DNA from: Deltaproteobacteria bacterium
Lineage (GTDB): Bacteria; Bdellovibrionota; JACOXK01
Reading direction: 5' to 3'
NCBI GenBank assembly: GCA_016186995.1
Contig: JACPKQ010000001.1
Coordinates: 1 to 60,120, forward strand
Length of the DNA stretch: 60,120 bases
The translations under genes were made by a program, and so were the position numbers. Position 1 is the stretch's first letter, and every line of letters begins with the position of its first letter. Under the pieces are notes generated by a model that was given only the letters and a program-made list of their open reading frames with translations, was not told the DNA's origin and did not search any database. Positions 26,436-34,384 of this stretch are shown here, in pieces.

Positions 26436-26458
26436 GGGATTAGCCCTTGCTAAATCCC
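26436..26458 (+). terminator. Hairpin after the stop codon
   Basis: GGGATTAGC pairs with GCTAAATCCC (one bulged A) around a CCTT loop. It begins at the base after the stop codon. No T run follows, so it may be a transcript-stabilising hairpin or a factor-dependent end. Confidence 0.5.
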
Positions 26459-26539
26459 AATATGAATTGAAAACGGATTAAGCTCGTCACTTTCTTTATT
26501 AAATTTTTCTTCTCATTGGACTCTTTTTTTAGCAATTTG

Positions 26540-26567
26540 TTGTCTTAATTTTTCTTACTCTTATATA
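26540..26567 (+). promoter_or_regulatory. Possible promoter for thrS
   Basis: TTGTCT (26540-26545) and TATATA (26562-26567), 16-base spacer, about 95 bases before the thrS start. The leader is pyrimidine-rich and AT-rich; I found no T-box or clear operator fold in it. Confidence 0.35.
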
Positions 26568-26661
26568 TATCGGTTAAATCATATTGAATATTAAGACAAG
26601 GGGTTTGGTATTGAAGAAACTATGATTGATATGTATATTTATTTAATTGGAAAGATTTCTT

Positions 26662-28578
26662 ATGTCTAAAAACATCACTATACAATTACCTGATGGCTCT
26701 CAGAAAAAATATCCTCAAGGGGTCACAGCAGGGGACATTGTCAAAAATATTGGAGCGGGGCTTGCTAAAGCCGCCGTAGGCGCCCTTGTTAATAATGAAA
26801 TCAGAGATCTACAAACCCCTATTCAGAAAGACTCTAAAATTAGAATCTTAAAAGAAAAAGATAAAGAAACACTTGATATATTACGTCATTCAGCCACACA
26901 CATTATGGCACAAGCCATTAAGAGACTGTATGGCAAAGATGTCGAAATCACGATTGGCCCTGTTATTGAAAATGGCTATTTTTATGATTTTTCTTTTAAA
27001 AAAGAGTTTTCTGAAAAGGATTTAGAACGCGTTGAAAAAGAAATGGCTAAGATCGTCAAAGAGAACCACACCATCACTCGCCATGAAATGAAACGTGGTG
27101 AAGCTGTAAAGTTTTTTAAAAAACAAGGGGAAAATTACAAAGCTGAAATCATTCGTGATTTGAATGAAGATAGTGTGAGTATTTATGAACAAGGCGAGTT
27201 TAAAGATCTTTGCCGAGGGCCGCACATGCCCACAACTGGAAAGCTTAAAGCATTTAAGCTTTTGAAAGTAGCTGGAGCTTATTGGCGTGGAAACGAAAAA
27301 AATGAAATGCTCACGCGTGTGTATGGCACCGCATTTTATTCTCAGAAAGAACTTGAAGAATACCTTCATCTCTTAGAAGAATCTAAAAAACGAGACCATC
27401 GGAAATTAGGAAAAGATTTAGACCTTTTTAGTTTTCATGAAGAAGCCCCTGGTGTGGCCTTTTTTCATGAGAAGGGAACAATCCTTTATGAGCTTCTTTT
27501 AGACTACTGTCGAAGTTTTCTTAAAAAAGAAGATTATAAGTTAGTAAGAACACCCTATATTTTTACAGATGATCTCTGGCATCAAAGTGGCCATTACGAG
27601 AATTACAAAGAAAACATGTATTTTACAGAAACTGAAGGTAAGCACATGGCCATTAAGCCTATGAATTGCCCTGGGCATTGTCTTATTTATAAAAACGCAA
27701 AACATTCTTACAGGGAACTTCCACTTCGTATTGCAGAATTTGGTTTTGTCCATCGGTATGAAAAGTCAGGTGTTTTACATGGATTGATGCGTCTGCGTGG
27801 TTTTGCTCAAGATGATGCTCATATTTATTGTACAGAGGAGCACATCGAAGAAGAAGTCGTGAAGCTTGTGAAGCGCGTTATTAAAACTTATCAGGATTTT
27901 GAATTTAAAGAGTACAAAATTGAACTTTCAACACGACCCGAAAAATCGATGGGCTCAAAAGAAATGTGGGATAAAGCAGAAAAAGCTTTAGAAAATGCTC
28001 TTAATAAATTGAAAATACAGTATCAATTAAATCCAGGAGATGGTGCTTTTTATGGCCCTAAGATTGATACTCATATTAAAGATAGTTTGGGACGATTGTG
28101 GCAGTGTGGGACCATCCAGCTTGATTTTTCAATGCCCGAAAGATTTGGACTGACTTATGTTGGAAGTGATAGCGAAGAACATCGTCCTGTTATGATTCAT
28201 AGGGCTATTTTTGGAAGTCCTGACCGATTTTTAGGGGTGCTTATTGAACACTTTGGAGGTGCTTTTCCTGTATGGCTTTCACCTGTGCAAGTTGTGGTTT
28301 TAAACCTTACGGATGCTCAGTTAAGCTATGCAACAGATGTTTTCCATGAACTTAAAACTCAAGGGTTTCGGGTTATTTCCGACTTTAGAAATGAGAAGCT
28401 AGGATTTAAAATTCGTGAAGCGCAATTGCAAAAAGTGCCTTACATGGTGATTATTGGCGATAAAGAAGTGCAGTCTAAGAAAATAGCTTTGCGGGAGAGG
28501 AAAGGGGAACAAAGTACTACAGATTTGGATGAATTTGTGGAACGTTTAAAAAAAGAATCCCACTTCCCAAGAACCTAA
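26662..28578 (+). CDS. thrS: Threonine--tRNA ligase
   Basis: Class II threonyl-tRNA synthetase of normal length (638 residues from the ATG at 26662; a TTG at 26647 extends it by five codons but the GGAAAG before the ATG favours the later start). TGS domain 1-62, editing domain with HSATHIMAQA (HxxxH) and CRGPHMP, catalytic core with zinc ligand Cys in MNCPGHC, motif 2 GFVHRYEKSGVLHGLMRLRG and motif 3 with HRAIFGSPDRFLGVLIEH, then the anticodon-binding domain. First gene of the translation block. Secure. Confidence 0.98.
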   Translation: MSKNITIQLPDGSQKKYPQGVTAGDIVKNIGAGLAKAAVGALVNNEIRDLQTPIQKDSKIRILKEKDKETLDILRHSATHIMAQAIKRLYGKDVEITIGPVIENGYFYDFSFKKEFSEKDLERVEKEMAKIVKENHTITRHEMKRGEAVKFFKKQGENYKAEIIRDLNEDSVSIYEQGEFKDLCRGPHMPTTGKLKAFKLLKVAGAYWRGNEKNEMLTRVYGTAFYSQKELEEYLHLLEESKKRDHRKLGKDLDLFSFHEEAPGVAFFHEKGTILYELLLDYCRSFLKKEDYKLVRTPYIFTDDLWHQSGHYENYKENMYFTETEGKHMAIKPMNCPGHCLIYKNAKHSYRELPLRIAEFGFVHRYEKSGVLHGLMRLRGFAQDDAHIYCTEEHIEEEVVKLVKRVIKTYQDFEFKEYKIELSTRPEKSMGSKEMWDKAEKALENALNKLKIQYQLNPGDGAFYGPKIDTHIKDSLGRLWQCGTIQLDFSMPERFGLTYVGSDSEEHRPVMIHRAIFGSPDRFLGVLIEHFGGAFPVWLSPVQVVVLNLTDAQLSYATDVFHELKTQGFRVISDFRNEKLGFKIREAQLQKVPYMVIIGDKEVQSKKIALRERKGEQSTTDLDEFVERLKKESHFPRT

Positions 28579-28582
28579 CGTA

Positions 28583-28610
28583 TTGACTTTTTTAAATAAA
28601 TTATTAATAT
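28583..28610 (+). promoter_or_regulatory. Possible promoter for the infC operon
   Basis: TTGACT (28583-28588) and TAATAT (28605-28610) with a 16-base AT spacer, about 45 bases before the infC start codon. Overlaps the region just past the thrS stop, so infC may have both read-through and its own transcript. Confidence 0.5.
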
Positions 28611-28654
28611 CCAGACTCTAGATATGAGACAGGAAGAAAAAAGAGAGGAACCCC

Positions 28655-29173
28655 ATAGCACGCCCACCAAGGATTAACACCACAATTCGAGTTCCTGAGA
28701 TTCGCGTTGTAGACGAAAAGGGGAAGCAATTAGGGGTTATGCAAACCCATATTGCTCTTAATATTGCGCGCGATAGGGGTTTAGATCTTGTAGAAATTTC
28801 TCCTCAAGCAAAACCTCCTGTTTGTAAAATTATCGACTACGGGAAGTACAAGTACGAACAAAGTAAACGAGAAGCTGAAGCTAGAAAAAAACAAGTTAAA
28901 GTTGCTGTTAAGGAAGTAAAATTAACGATTGGCATTGCTGATCATGATTTTAATACGAAACTAAAACAGATCAGAACTTTTTTAGAAAGAGGAGATCGAG
29001 TTAAAGTGCTCGTATGGTTTAGAGGACGAGAGATTGCGCGTCCTGAATTAGGCAAAACACTTTTGATAAAACTCGCTGCTAACATTGAGGATATTGGGTA
29101 TTTAGACCAGCAGCCTAGATTGTTTGGGCGAGCTTACAGTATGTTTGTGATCCCCGGAAAAAAGAATAAATAA
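28655..29173 (+). CDS. infC: Translation initiation factor IF-3 (ATA start)
   Basis: IF-3 binds the 30S subunit and checks the start codon. The first ATG (28739) would lose the conserved N terminus. In frame upstream, from ATA at 28655, one reads IARPPRINTTIRVPEIRVVD, the normal IF-3 beginning, preceded by GAGAGGAA as Shine-Dalgarno; a stop codon occurs in frame at 28625. This gives 172 residues, the usual size. The rest matches IF-3: GLDLVEISPQAKPPVCKI, linker helix, then RGDRVKVLVWFRGRE. Rare AUU/AUA-class starts are the known basis of infC autoregulation, so this choice fits the family. ATT at 28673 is a less likely alternative. Confidence 0.93.
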   Translation: MARPPRINTTIRVPEIRVVDEKGKQLGVMQTHIALNIARDRGLDLVEISPQAKPPVCKIIDYGKYKYEQSKREAEARKKQVKVAVKEVKLTIGIADHDFNTKLKQIRTFLERGDRVKVLVWFRGREIARPELGKTLLIKLAANIEDIGYLDQQPRLFGRAYSMFVIPGKKNK

Positions 29174-29188
29174 AGGTTAGGTGAAGTC

Positions 29189-29389
29189 ATGGCAAAGATA
29201 AAAATAAAAACAAGAAAATCTGCTCAAAAGAGATTTCGAAAAACAGCTAGTGGTAAGTTTAAAAGAGCTAAAGCTAACAGACGACATATTTTAAGTGCTA
29301 AACCTCCTAAAAGAATGAGACAACTTCGTACAGGTGGAATGGTCCATCCAGCAGATCAAAAACAAGTAGCAAGAATGCTACCTAATTAA
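29189..29389 (+). CDS. rpmI: 50S ribosomal protein L35
   Basis: The 66-residue L35, highly basic, with KIKTRKSAQKRFRKTASGK and the conserved KPPKRMRQLR near the end. Lies 15 bp after infC and 27 bp before rplT in the usual order. In E. coli L20 represses this operon through the rpmI leader; I did not identify the corresponding structure here. Confidence 0.98.
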   Translation: MAKIKIKTRKSAQKRFRKTASGKFKRAKANRRHILSAKPPKRMRQLRTGGMVHPADQKQVARMLPN

Positions 29390-29416
29390 TATAGAAAGAT
29401 TTAAAGGAGTATTACC

Positions 29417-29761
29417 ATGCGAGTTAAAAGAGGTGTTAAAGGACGACGTAAAAGAAAAGAGGTTTTAAAAGCCGCTAAAGGCTTCCGAGGTGGGCGAAGT
29501 ACACTGATTCGTTCAGCTTATTCATCCGTAGATAGAGCTCTCCGGTTTTCTTATCGTGATCGTCGCGTTAGAAAAAGAAATTTTCGCGCTCTTTGGATCA
29601 CTCGCATTGGTATTGCAGCGGGGGAATCTCAAGTTTCTTATAGTCAATTCATGGGTGCTTTGAAGAAAAAAAATGTTCAACTTGATCGTAAAGTTTTAGC
29701 TGATTTAGCAGTATCTCATCCACGAGATTTTGATCAAATTGTTGCATTTGCTACAAAGTAA
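29417..29761 (+). CDS. rplT: 50S ribosomal protein L20
   Basis: L20, 114 residues, basic and helical. MRVKRGVKGRRKRKEVLKAA and GFRGGRSTLIR at the N terminus, then RKRNFRALWITRI are standard. Assembly protein of the large subunit and known autoregulator of the infC-rpmI-rplT operon in other bacteria. Strong AAAGGAG ribosome site. Confidence 0.98.
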   Translation: MRVKRGVKGRRKRKEVLKAAKGFRGGRSTLIRSAYSSVDRALRFSYRDRRVRKRNFRALWITRIGIAAGESQVSYSQFMGALKKKNVQLDRKVLADLAVSHPRDFDQIVAFATK

Positions 29762-29767
29762 GTTTCA

Positions 29768-30808
29768 ATGTCGCATCTTTCTAAGATCGAGGAAATTAGA
29801 ACCAAAGCCTTTTCTGAGATCGAAAGTTTAGGCTCTTATCCTGAGCTTCAAGAAATTGAAGTCATTCGTGTGCGCTACTTGGGGCGCAAAAGCGAACTTA
29901 CAGAAATTTTAAGAAGTATTCCTAGTCTCCCACAAGATGAAAGAGCCCCAGTTGGGAAAATGGGGAATTTAGTCAGAAAACAAATTGAAGATCATCTCAA
30001 TGCTATCATTGAAAAAGCAAAAAAGCTTGAACAAGATCAAAAGCTTCATCAAGAAAAAATTGATATAACCGTGCCTGGAAAAAGAATAGAAGAAGGGGGG
30101 CTTCATCCAACAACCTTAACAGCACAAAGAATGATCGAGATTTTTACAAAAATGGGTTTTGATATTGAATATGGCCCTGAAGTAGAAACTGATTATTATA
30201 ATTTCGAAGCTTTAAATGTGCCCAAGCACCATCCTTCTCGTGACATGCAAGACACTTTTTATATGAGTGATGATACTGTTTTAAGAACACATACTTCACC
30301 TGTTCAAATCAGAACGATGGAAAAGATGAAGCCACCAGTGCGCATTCTTTCTCCTGGTTTTGTCTATCGCCATGATCAAGACATTTCTCACTCACCTATG
30401 TTTTTTCAAATAGAAGGACTTTATGTTGATAAAAATGTTTCATGTGCTCAGCTTAAAGGAGTTTTAACTGAGTTTTTTAAAAACTTTTTCAGTGAAGAGA
30501 CGAGGCTTCGTTTTAGACCTTCTTTTTTTCCTTTTACAGAGCCGAGCGCTGAGGTCGATATTTCTTGTGTTGTGTGCAAACAAAAAGGGTGTCGTTTGTG
30601 TAAAAACACAGGTTGGTTAGAGGTTTTAGGTTGCGGTATGGTACATCGAAATGTTTTTAAAGCTGTAGGGTATGATCCTAAAAAATATACAGGTTTTGCT
30701 TTCGGCGTAGGGATTGAACGTTTGGCTATGCTTAAGTATGGCATTTCTGATATGCGACTTCTTTTTGAAAACGATTTAAGATTCTTAAAACAATTTAGAA
30801 CATTATGA
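29768..30808 (+). CDS. pheS: Phenylalanine--tRNA ligase alpha subunit
   Basis: A 346-residue class II synthetase alpha chain. The N-terminal coiled coil (1-90) binds tRNA. HPTTLTAQRMIEIF begins the core, RTHTSPVQIRTM is motif 2 context, and GFAFGVGIERLAMLKYG is motif 3. Also present: CVVCKQKGCRLCKNTGWLEV, a CxxC...CxxC insertion near residue 265, which resembles a small zinc-ribbon and is known in many bacterial PheS proteins. Starts six bases after rplT; overlaps pheT by ATGA. Confidence 0.97.
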   Translation: MSHLSKIEEIRTKAFSEIESLGSYPELQEIEVIRVRYLGRKSELTEILRSIPSLPQDERAPVGKMGNLVRKQIEDHLNAIIEKAKKLEQDQKLHQEKIDITVPGKRIEEGGLHPTTLTAQRMIEIFTKMGFDIEYGPEVETDYYNFEALNVPKHHPSRDMQDTFYMSDDTVLRTHTSPVQIRTMEKMKPPVRILSPGFVYRHDQDISHSPMFFQIEGLYVDKNVSCAQLKGVLTEFFKNFFSEETRLRFRPSFFPFTEPSAEVDISCVVCKQKGCRLCKNTGWLEVLGCGMVHRNVFKAVGYDPKKYTGFAFGVGIERLAMLKYGISDMRLLFENDLRFLKQFRTL

Positions 30809-33201
30809 AGATTAGCTTATCCTGGTTAGAAAATTATGTTTCTTTGGGGGCTTTCAAAAAGAATATTCCTTTTTTATCTGAAAAACTTACTCTCCGTGGA
30901 ATTGAAGTAAGTAGTATTGAACATATTCAAGCTTCTTCAAGTGGGGTTGTGGTTGGGCAAATTTTAAAAATTGAAAAACATCCTCATGCAGACAGGCTTT
31001 CGGTGTGTGAAGTCACCGATGGCAAAACAAAATACCAAATTGTGTGTGGAGCCCATAACATTCAAGAAAAAAACAAAGTTCCTTTTGCAAAACTAGGAGC
31101 GATACTTTCAGGAAATTTTGAGATTAAAAAAGCGAAATTGAGAGGGATTGAGTCTTCTGGAATGCTGTGCTCTCAAAAAGAACTTGGATTACCAGGAGAT
31201 TCAGAAGGCATTTTTATTCTGCCGGATGAGACACAAGTGGGTATTCCTTTTGAAAACGCCCTTCAGTGTGAAGATACGATTTTAACGTGTGAAGTGACAC
31301 CCAATCGTGGAGATTGCTTAAGTCACTTAGGAATGGCTCGTGAAATAGTAGCGTTTTCCAAGAAAAAAGTGATAGTGCCTAAAATAAAAATTCCAGTTTT
31401 ACCGAAAACCATTAAAACAGTGACTTCAATTCGCATTCAGCATGAAAAGTGTTTGCGTTATGCAGGAGTTGTATTAGAAGATGTTCGCGTCAAACCTTCG
31501 CCACTGTGGCTTCAATCTCGTTTACGTTCTGTAGGACTCAAACCTATTAATAATATTGTTGATGTCACTAACTTTGTTCTCATGGAGTTGGGACAACCCC
31601 TCCATGCTTTTGATTTTGATAAACTTTCAGGGCAAAAAATTATTGTTCGTAAACCCAAAAAAGGGGAGAAGATCAAAACCTTAGATGGAGTTTTAAGAGA
31701 TTTAGAAGCAGAAGATATTGTTATTGCAGATAGCGAAAAAGCTGTTGCTATTGGAGGAGTTATGGGGGGCTTTGAATCACAAGTAACCCCAAGCACGCAA
31801 CGTATTCTTATTGAAAGTGCATGTTTTGATCCTGTCAGTATTCGAAAAACCAGTAAAAGACTCAAACTTCAGTCTGAATCAAGCTATCGTTTTGAAAGAG
31901 AAATTGATAGTGAGGGTGTTGTTCCTGCACTTCACAGAGCTGCTGCTCTTATGTGTGACTTAAGTGGTGCTAAAGCTTGTAAAGGATTTATTGATATTTA
32001 CCCAGTTAAGAGAAAAATTAGAAAAATAAAACTTATCAAAGAAAACGTAGATCTTCTTTTAGGAGAGAGTTTTTCTTCACAAAGTATTGAAGAACATTTA
32101 AGTGCTTTAGGGTTTAAGCTCAAAAAAAATAAAAACCAATCTTTTGATGTAGAAGTTCCTTCTTATAGAAATGATATTTACTGTGAAGCAGATCTTATCG
32201 AGGAAGTCCTCCGATGCATTGGCTTTGACAAAATTCCTTCTGCTTTTTTACCTAGCCCAGAAAAAATTAACGATGCTCATTATCATGTTTTTAAACTTAA
32301 AAAGTTTCTGGCCGCAAAGGGTTTTTTTGAAGTTATGAATTTTTCTTTCATTTCTCCTAAATTATTAGAAGAATGCAATGTAGAAGGAGAAACTCGAGCA
32401 CTTTTGAACCCCATCAGTGAAGAATTCTCTGATTTAAGACCTGTTCTTTTCCCAAGCCTTATTAAAACGTTACTTTATAACTATAATCGTAATATTAAAA
32501 CAATGAGACTTTTCGAAATTAGAAAAACATTTCATTTTAAAAAGGGAGAAAAACTACCTATTGAAGAACCGCATTTCTCGCTTCTTGTATCAGGAGAAGA
32601 AAAGGTAGTGACTCCTTGGAAGGAATTTAAAACAAAATATGATTTTTTCGATTTAAAGGGTGTCCTTGAAGGGATTTTTGAAAATTCTCCTCATTTACCT
32701 AAAATTGAATGGGAGTTTTCCAAGAAACCTTTTTTACACCCAGGTAAGCAGGCAATACTTCTTTTTGAAGGAGAAGAAATTGGTTTTATCGGAGAGGTTC
32801 ATCCTCACATTTTAGAAAAAAAGGGAATTGAGCAAGCCGTTATTATCGCTGAAGTTAAATGTAAGCCTATTTTAAGTTATAAAGAACACAAACAACCCGA
32901 TTTTCATATTTCTAAATATCCCCCTGTTTTTAGAGATATAAGTTTTGTGGTTTCAAAAGAGATAACGCATGAAAAAGTTATCGAATGCATAACAAATGTT
33001 AATAATAATTATTTTCAAAACTGTGAACTTTTTGATGTATATCACGATGAAAAACATCTAGGGCAGGGGAAAAAATCTTTAGCTTATCGCCTTTATTATC
33101 AATCGTTAGAACACACCCTAACCTATGAAGAAGTCGAAAAGGCACACAATGAAATACTTAAGGCATTGACTGAAAAACTCTTTGCTTCTATCCGAGTATA
33201 G
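30805..33201 (+). CDS. pheT: Phenylalanine--tRNA ligase beta subunit
   Basis: A 798-residue beta chain. It has an EMAP-like tRNA-binding domain (about 40-150, with GVVVGQILKIEKHPHADRL), the B3/B4 editing module, B5, a catalytic-like core (SYRNDIYCEADLIEEVLRCIG) and the C-terminal ferredoxin-fold anticodon-binding domain (ISKYPPVFRDISFVV). Partner of PheS in the alpha2beta2 enzyme that charges tRNA-Phe and edits tyrosine. Coupled to pheS through a four-base overlap. Confidence 0.98.
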   Translation: MKISLSWLENYVSLGAFKKNIPFLSEKLTLRGIEVSSIEHIQASSSGVVVGQILKIEKHPHADRLSVCEVTDGKTKYQIVCGAHNIQEKNKVPFAKLGAILSGNFEIKKAKLRGIESSGMLCSQKELGLPGDSEGIFILPDETQVGIPFENALQCEDTILTCEVTPNRGDCLSHLGMAREIVAFSKKKVIVPKIKIPVLPKTIKTVTSIRIQHEKCLRYAGVVLEDVRVKPSPLWLQSRLRSVGLKPINNIVDVTNFVLMELGQPLHAFDFDKLSGQKIIVRKPKKGEKIKTLDGVLRDLEAEDIVIADSEKAVAIGGVMGGFESQVTPSTQRILIESACFDPVSIRKTSKRLKLQSESSYRFEREIDSEGVVPALHRAAALMCDLSGAKACKGFIDIYPVKRKIRKIKLIKENVDLLLGESFSSQSIEEHLSALGFKLKKNKNQSFDVEVPSYRNDIYCEADLIEEVLRCIGFDKIPSAFLPSPEKINDAHYHVFKLKKFLAAKGFFEVMNFSFISPKLLEECNVEGETRALLNPISEEFSDLRPVLFPSLIKTLLYNYNRNIKTMRLFEIRKTFHFKKGEKLPIEEPHFSLLVSGEEKVVTPWKEFKTKYDFFDLKGVLEGIFENSPHLPKIEWEFSKKPFLHPGKQAILLFEGEEIGFIGEVHPHILEKKGIEQAVIIAEVKCKPILSYKEHKQPDFHISKYPPVFRDISFVVSKEITHEKVIECITNVNNNYFQNCELFDVYHDEKHLGQGKKSLAYRLYYQSLEHTLTYEEVEKAHNEILKALTEKLFASIRV

Positions 33202-33253
33202 TCCAAGAAGTGCTTGAAATCATTTAGGAGTTATGTTAGCGTTTTAGTTAGGT

Positions 33254-33583
33254 ATGGTTGAACAAGAACAAACTCATAAAGGCAAAACTATTACGAAAGC
33301 AGAGCTGATCGAGCAGGTCTATGAAAAAATAGGCTTCTCAAAGAAAGAGTCTGCTGATCTTGTTGAATATCTATTCGATCTCATGAAAGAAACCCTTGAG
33401 CGAGGCGAAAAAATCAAAATATCAGGTTTTGGCAATTTTGTTGTAAGGGAGAAAAAATCACGTGTAGGTCGTAACCCGCAAACAGGAGAATCTATTAAAA
33501 TTACAGAACGACGTGTTCTTACTTTTAAACCTAGCCAGGTTATGAAGAATGCGTTAAATGCTTCTATTAAAGCCAACCCATGA
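33254..33583 (+). CDS. ihfA: Integration host factor alpha / HU-family DNA-binding protein
   Basis: A 109-residue HU/IHF protein. TKAELIEQVYEKIGFSKKES begins the dimer fold and ISGFGNFVVREKKSRVGRNPQTGE is the beta-arm signature. The position right after pheT is the conserved location of ihfA, which is why I prefer IHF-alpha over HU. Bends DNA in transcription, replication and recombination. Overlaps the merR-type gene by four bases. Confidence 0.92.
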   Translation: MVEQEQTHKGKTITKAELIEQVYEKIGFSKKESADLVEYLFDLMKETLERGEKIKISGFGNFVVREKKSRVGRNPQTGESIKITERRVLTFKPSQVMKNALNASIKANP

Positions 33584-33948
33584 GTGAGTTTAACGAAATC
33601 CAAATACCAGACCGTCTTTTTTTTAAGATAGGTGATGTTAGTAAAATTACAGGGTTAAAGCCTTATGTTTTGCGTTATTGGGAAAGTGAGTTTAAAACTA
33701 TCAGCCCTAATAAGTCTCAAAAAAATCAGAGAGTCTATCGCCGTGAAGACATTAAAAAAATTCTTCTTATTAAACAACTCCTTCACAAAGAGCGTTATAG
33801 TATTGAAGGGGCTAAGAAAAAAATCAAAGAACTAAGACAAGAGAAAAGAGAACTCCGTAAAAATTCTATTATTGATGAACGAGAACTCAAGTATATTCGA
33901 GATAAACTCTATGAACTTGTTGATTTCACTTCCTCTTTTAAATTTTAA
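33580..33948 (+). CDS. MerR-family regulator (ihfA-linked)
   Basis: A 122-residue MerR-family DNA-binding protein. The winged helix covers about 14-80 (FFKIGDVSKITGLKPYVLRYWESEF ending in VYRREDIKKIL, written here in parts), followed by a dimerisation coiled coil (EGAKKKIKELRQEKRELRKN). There is no C-terminal ligand or metal-binding domain. Short MerR proteins of this kind regularly follow ihfA in Proteobacteria; their target is not known. Ends just before a hairpin. Confidence 0.88.
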   Translation: MSEFNEIQIPDRLFFKIGDVSKITGLKPYVLRYWESEFKTISPNKSQKNQRVYRREDIKKILLIKQLLHKERYSIEGAKKKIKELRQEKRELRKNSIIDERELKYIRDKLYELVDFTSSFKF

Positions 33949-33965
33949 AAACGTTGTTTTTTCCT

Positions 33966-33990
33966 GTCATTCCCTTGCAAAAGGGAATCT
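33966..33990. terminator. Hairpin repeat, probable bidirectional terminator
   Basis: After GTC, perfect 8-bp arms ATTCCCTT (33969-33976) and AAGGGAAT (33981-33988) enclose a GCAA loop. It lies between the convergent merR-type and cytochrome genes and is one of the dispersed GTCATTCC-type palindromes. T-rich DNA is found on the left side (GTTTTTTCC). Confidence 0.6.
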
Positions 33991-33993
33991 AAT

Positions 33994-34356
33994 TCATTTA
34001 AAAGAATTTAGATAAGCTTCCAAGGCATGGAGATCTTCGTCTGTCATGACTTTCATGGGATTGGTTAATGTCATAAGTTGTGTTTGTCTTTTAGGTGTGT
34101 AACTTTCTGGATACTGATTTTGAGTTACTTTTAGTTTTAGAAGTTCGAAGTGAGATCCAACAAGTTCTGGACCCAAAACACCTGATATTTTTGGATTCAT
34201 ATTATGGCATACAACACAGTGACTATTATAAATAACTTTACCTTTTGTGATTAACTCATTGTTTTGTAATGAAAATTCTTTCTTTTTTGTGCAAGAAATC
34301 AATAAGATTATTATCAGTAGGAATAAAATACTGGATCCCGGACAGTGCTTGAGCAC
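33994..34356 (-). CDS. Lipoprotein cytochrome c, single haem
   Basis: A small cytochrome c with CVVCH (CxxCH) and a distal Met in PMKVMTDEDLHALEAYL. The signal region is SILFLLIIILLISC, a lipobox with the Cys as lipid anchor. The frame is open up to an ATG at 34437, but the codons between are the translation of a palindromic repeat and the tail of the upstream gene. GTG at 34356 gives MLKHCPGSSILFLL..., a well-shaped lipoprotein signal, and lies 29 bases after the upstream stop. I take GTG, with ATG 34437 as the alternative. It is cotranscribed with a PuuD-like membrane protein, probably its electron donor or acceptor. Confidence 0.75.
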   Translation of the reverse strand: MLKHCPGSSILFLLIIILLISCTKKKEFSLQNNELITKGKVIYNSHCVVCHNMNPKISGVLGPELVGSHFELLKLKVTQNQYPESYTPKRQTQLMTLTNPMKVMTDEDLHALEAYLNSFK

Positions 34357-34367
34357 TTCCGGGATAA
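34333..34367. repeat. Dispersed palindrome overlapping a gene start
   Basis: ATCCCGGA (34335-34342) pairs with TCCGGGAT (34358-34365), and inside them AGTGCT pairs with AGCACT around a TG loop; a single C (34343) is bulged. The result is a 14-bp stem. It lies at the 5' end of the cytochrome c gene and contains its preferred GTG start. Confidence 0.75.
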
Positions 34368-34384
34368 CAGGTTGGTATGTTTGT

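Noticed and set aside
26436-26661. T-box or operator-type leader before thrS
   Set aside because: No T-box conserved word or anticodon-like arm repeats recognisable; only an AT-rich leader and weak promoter boxes.
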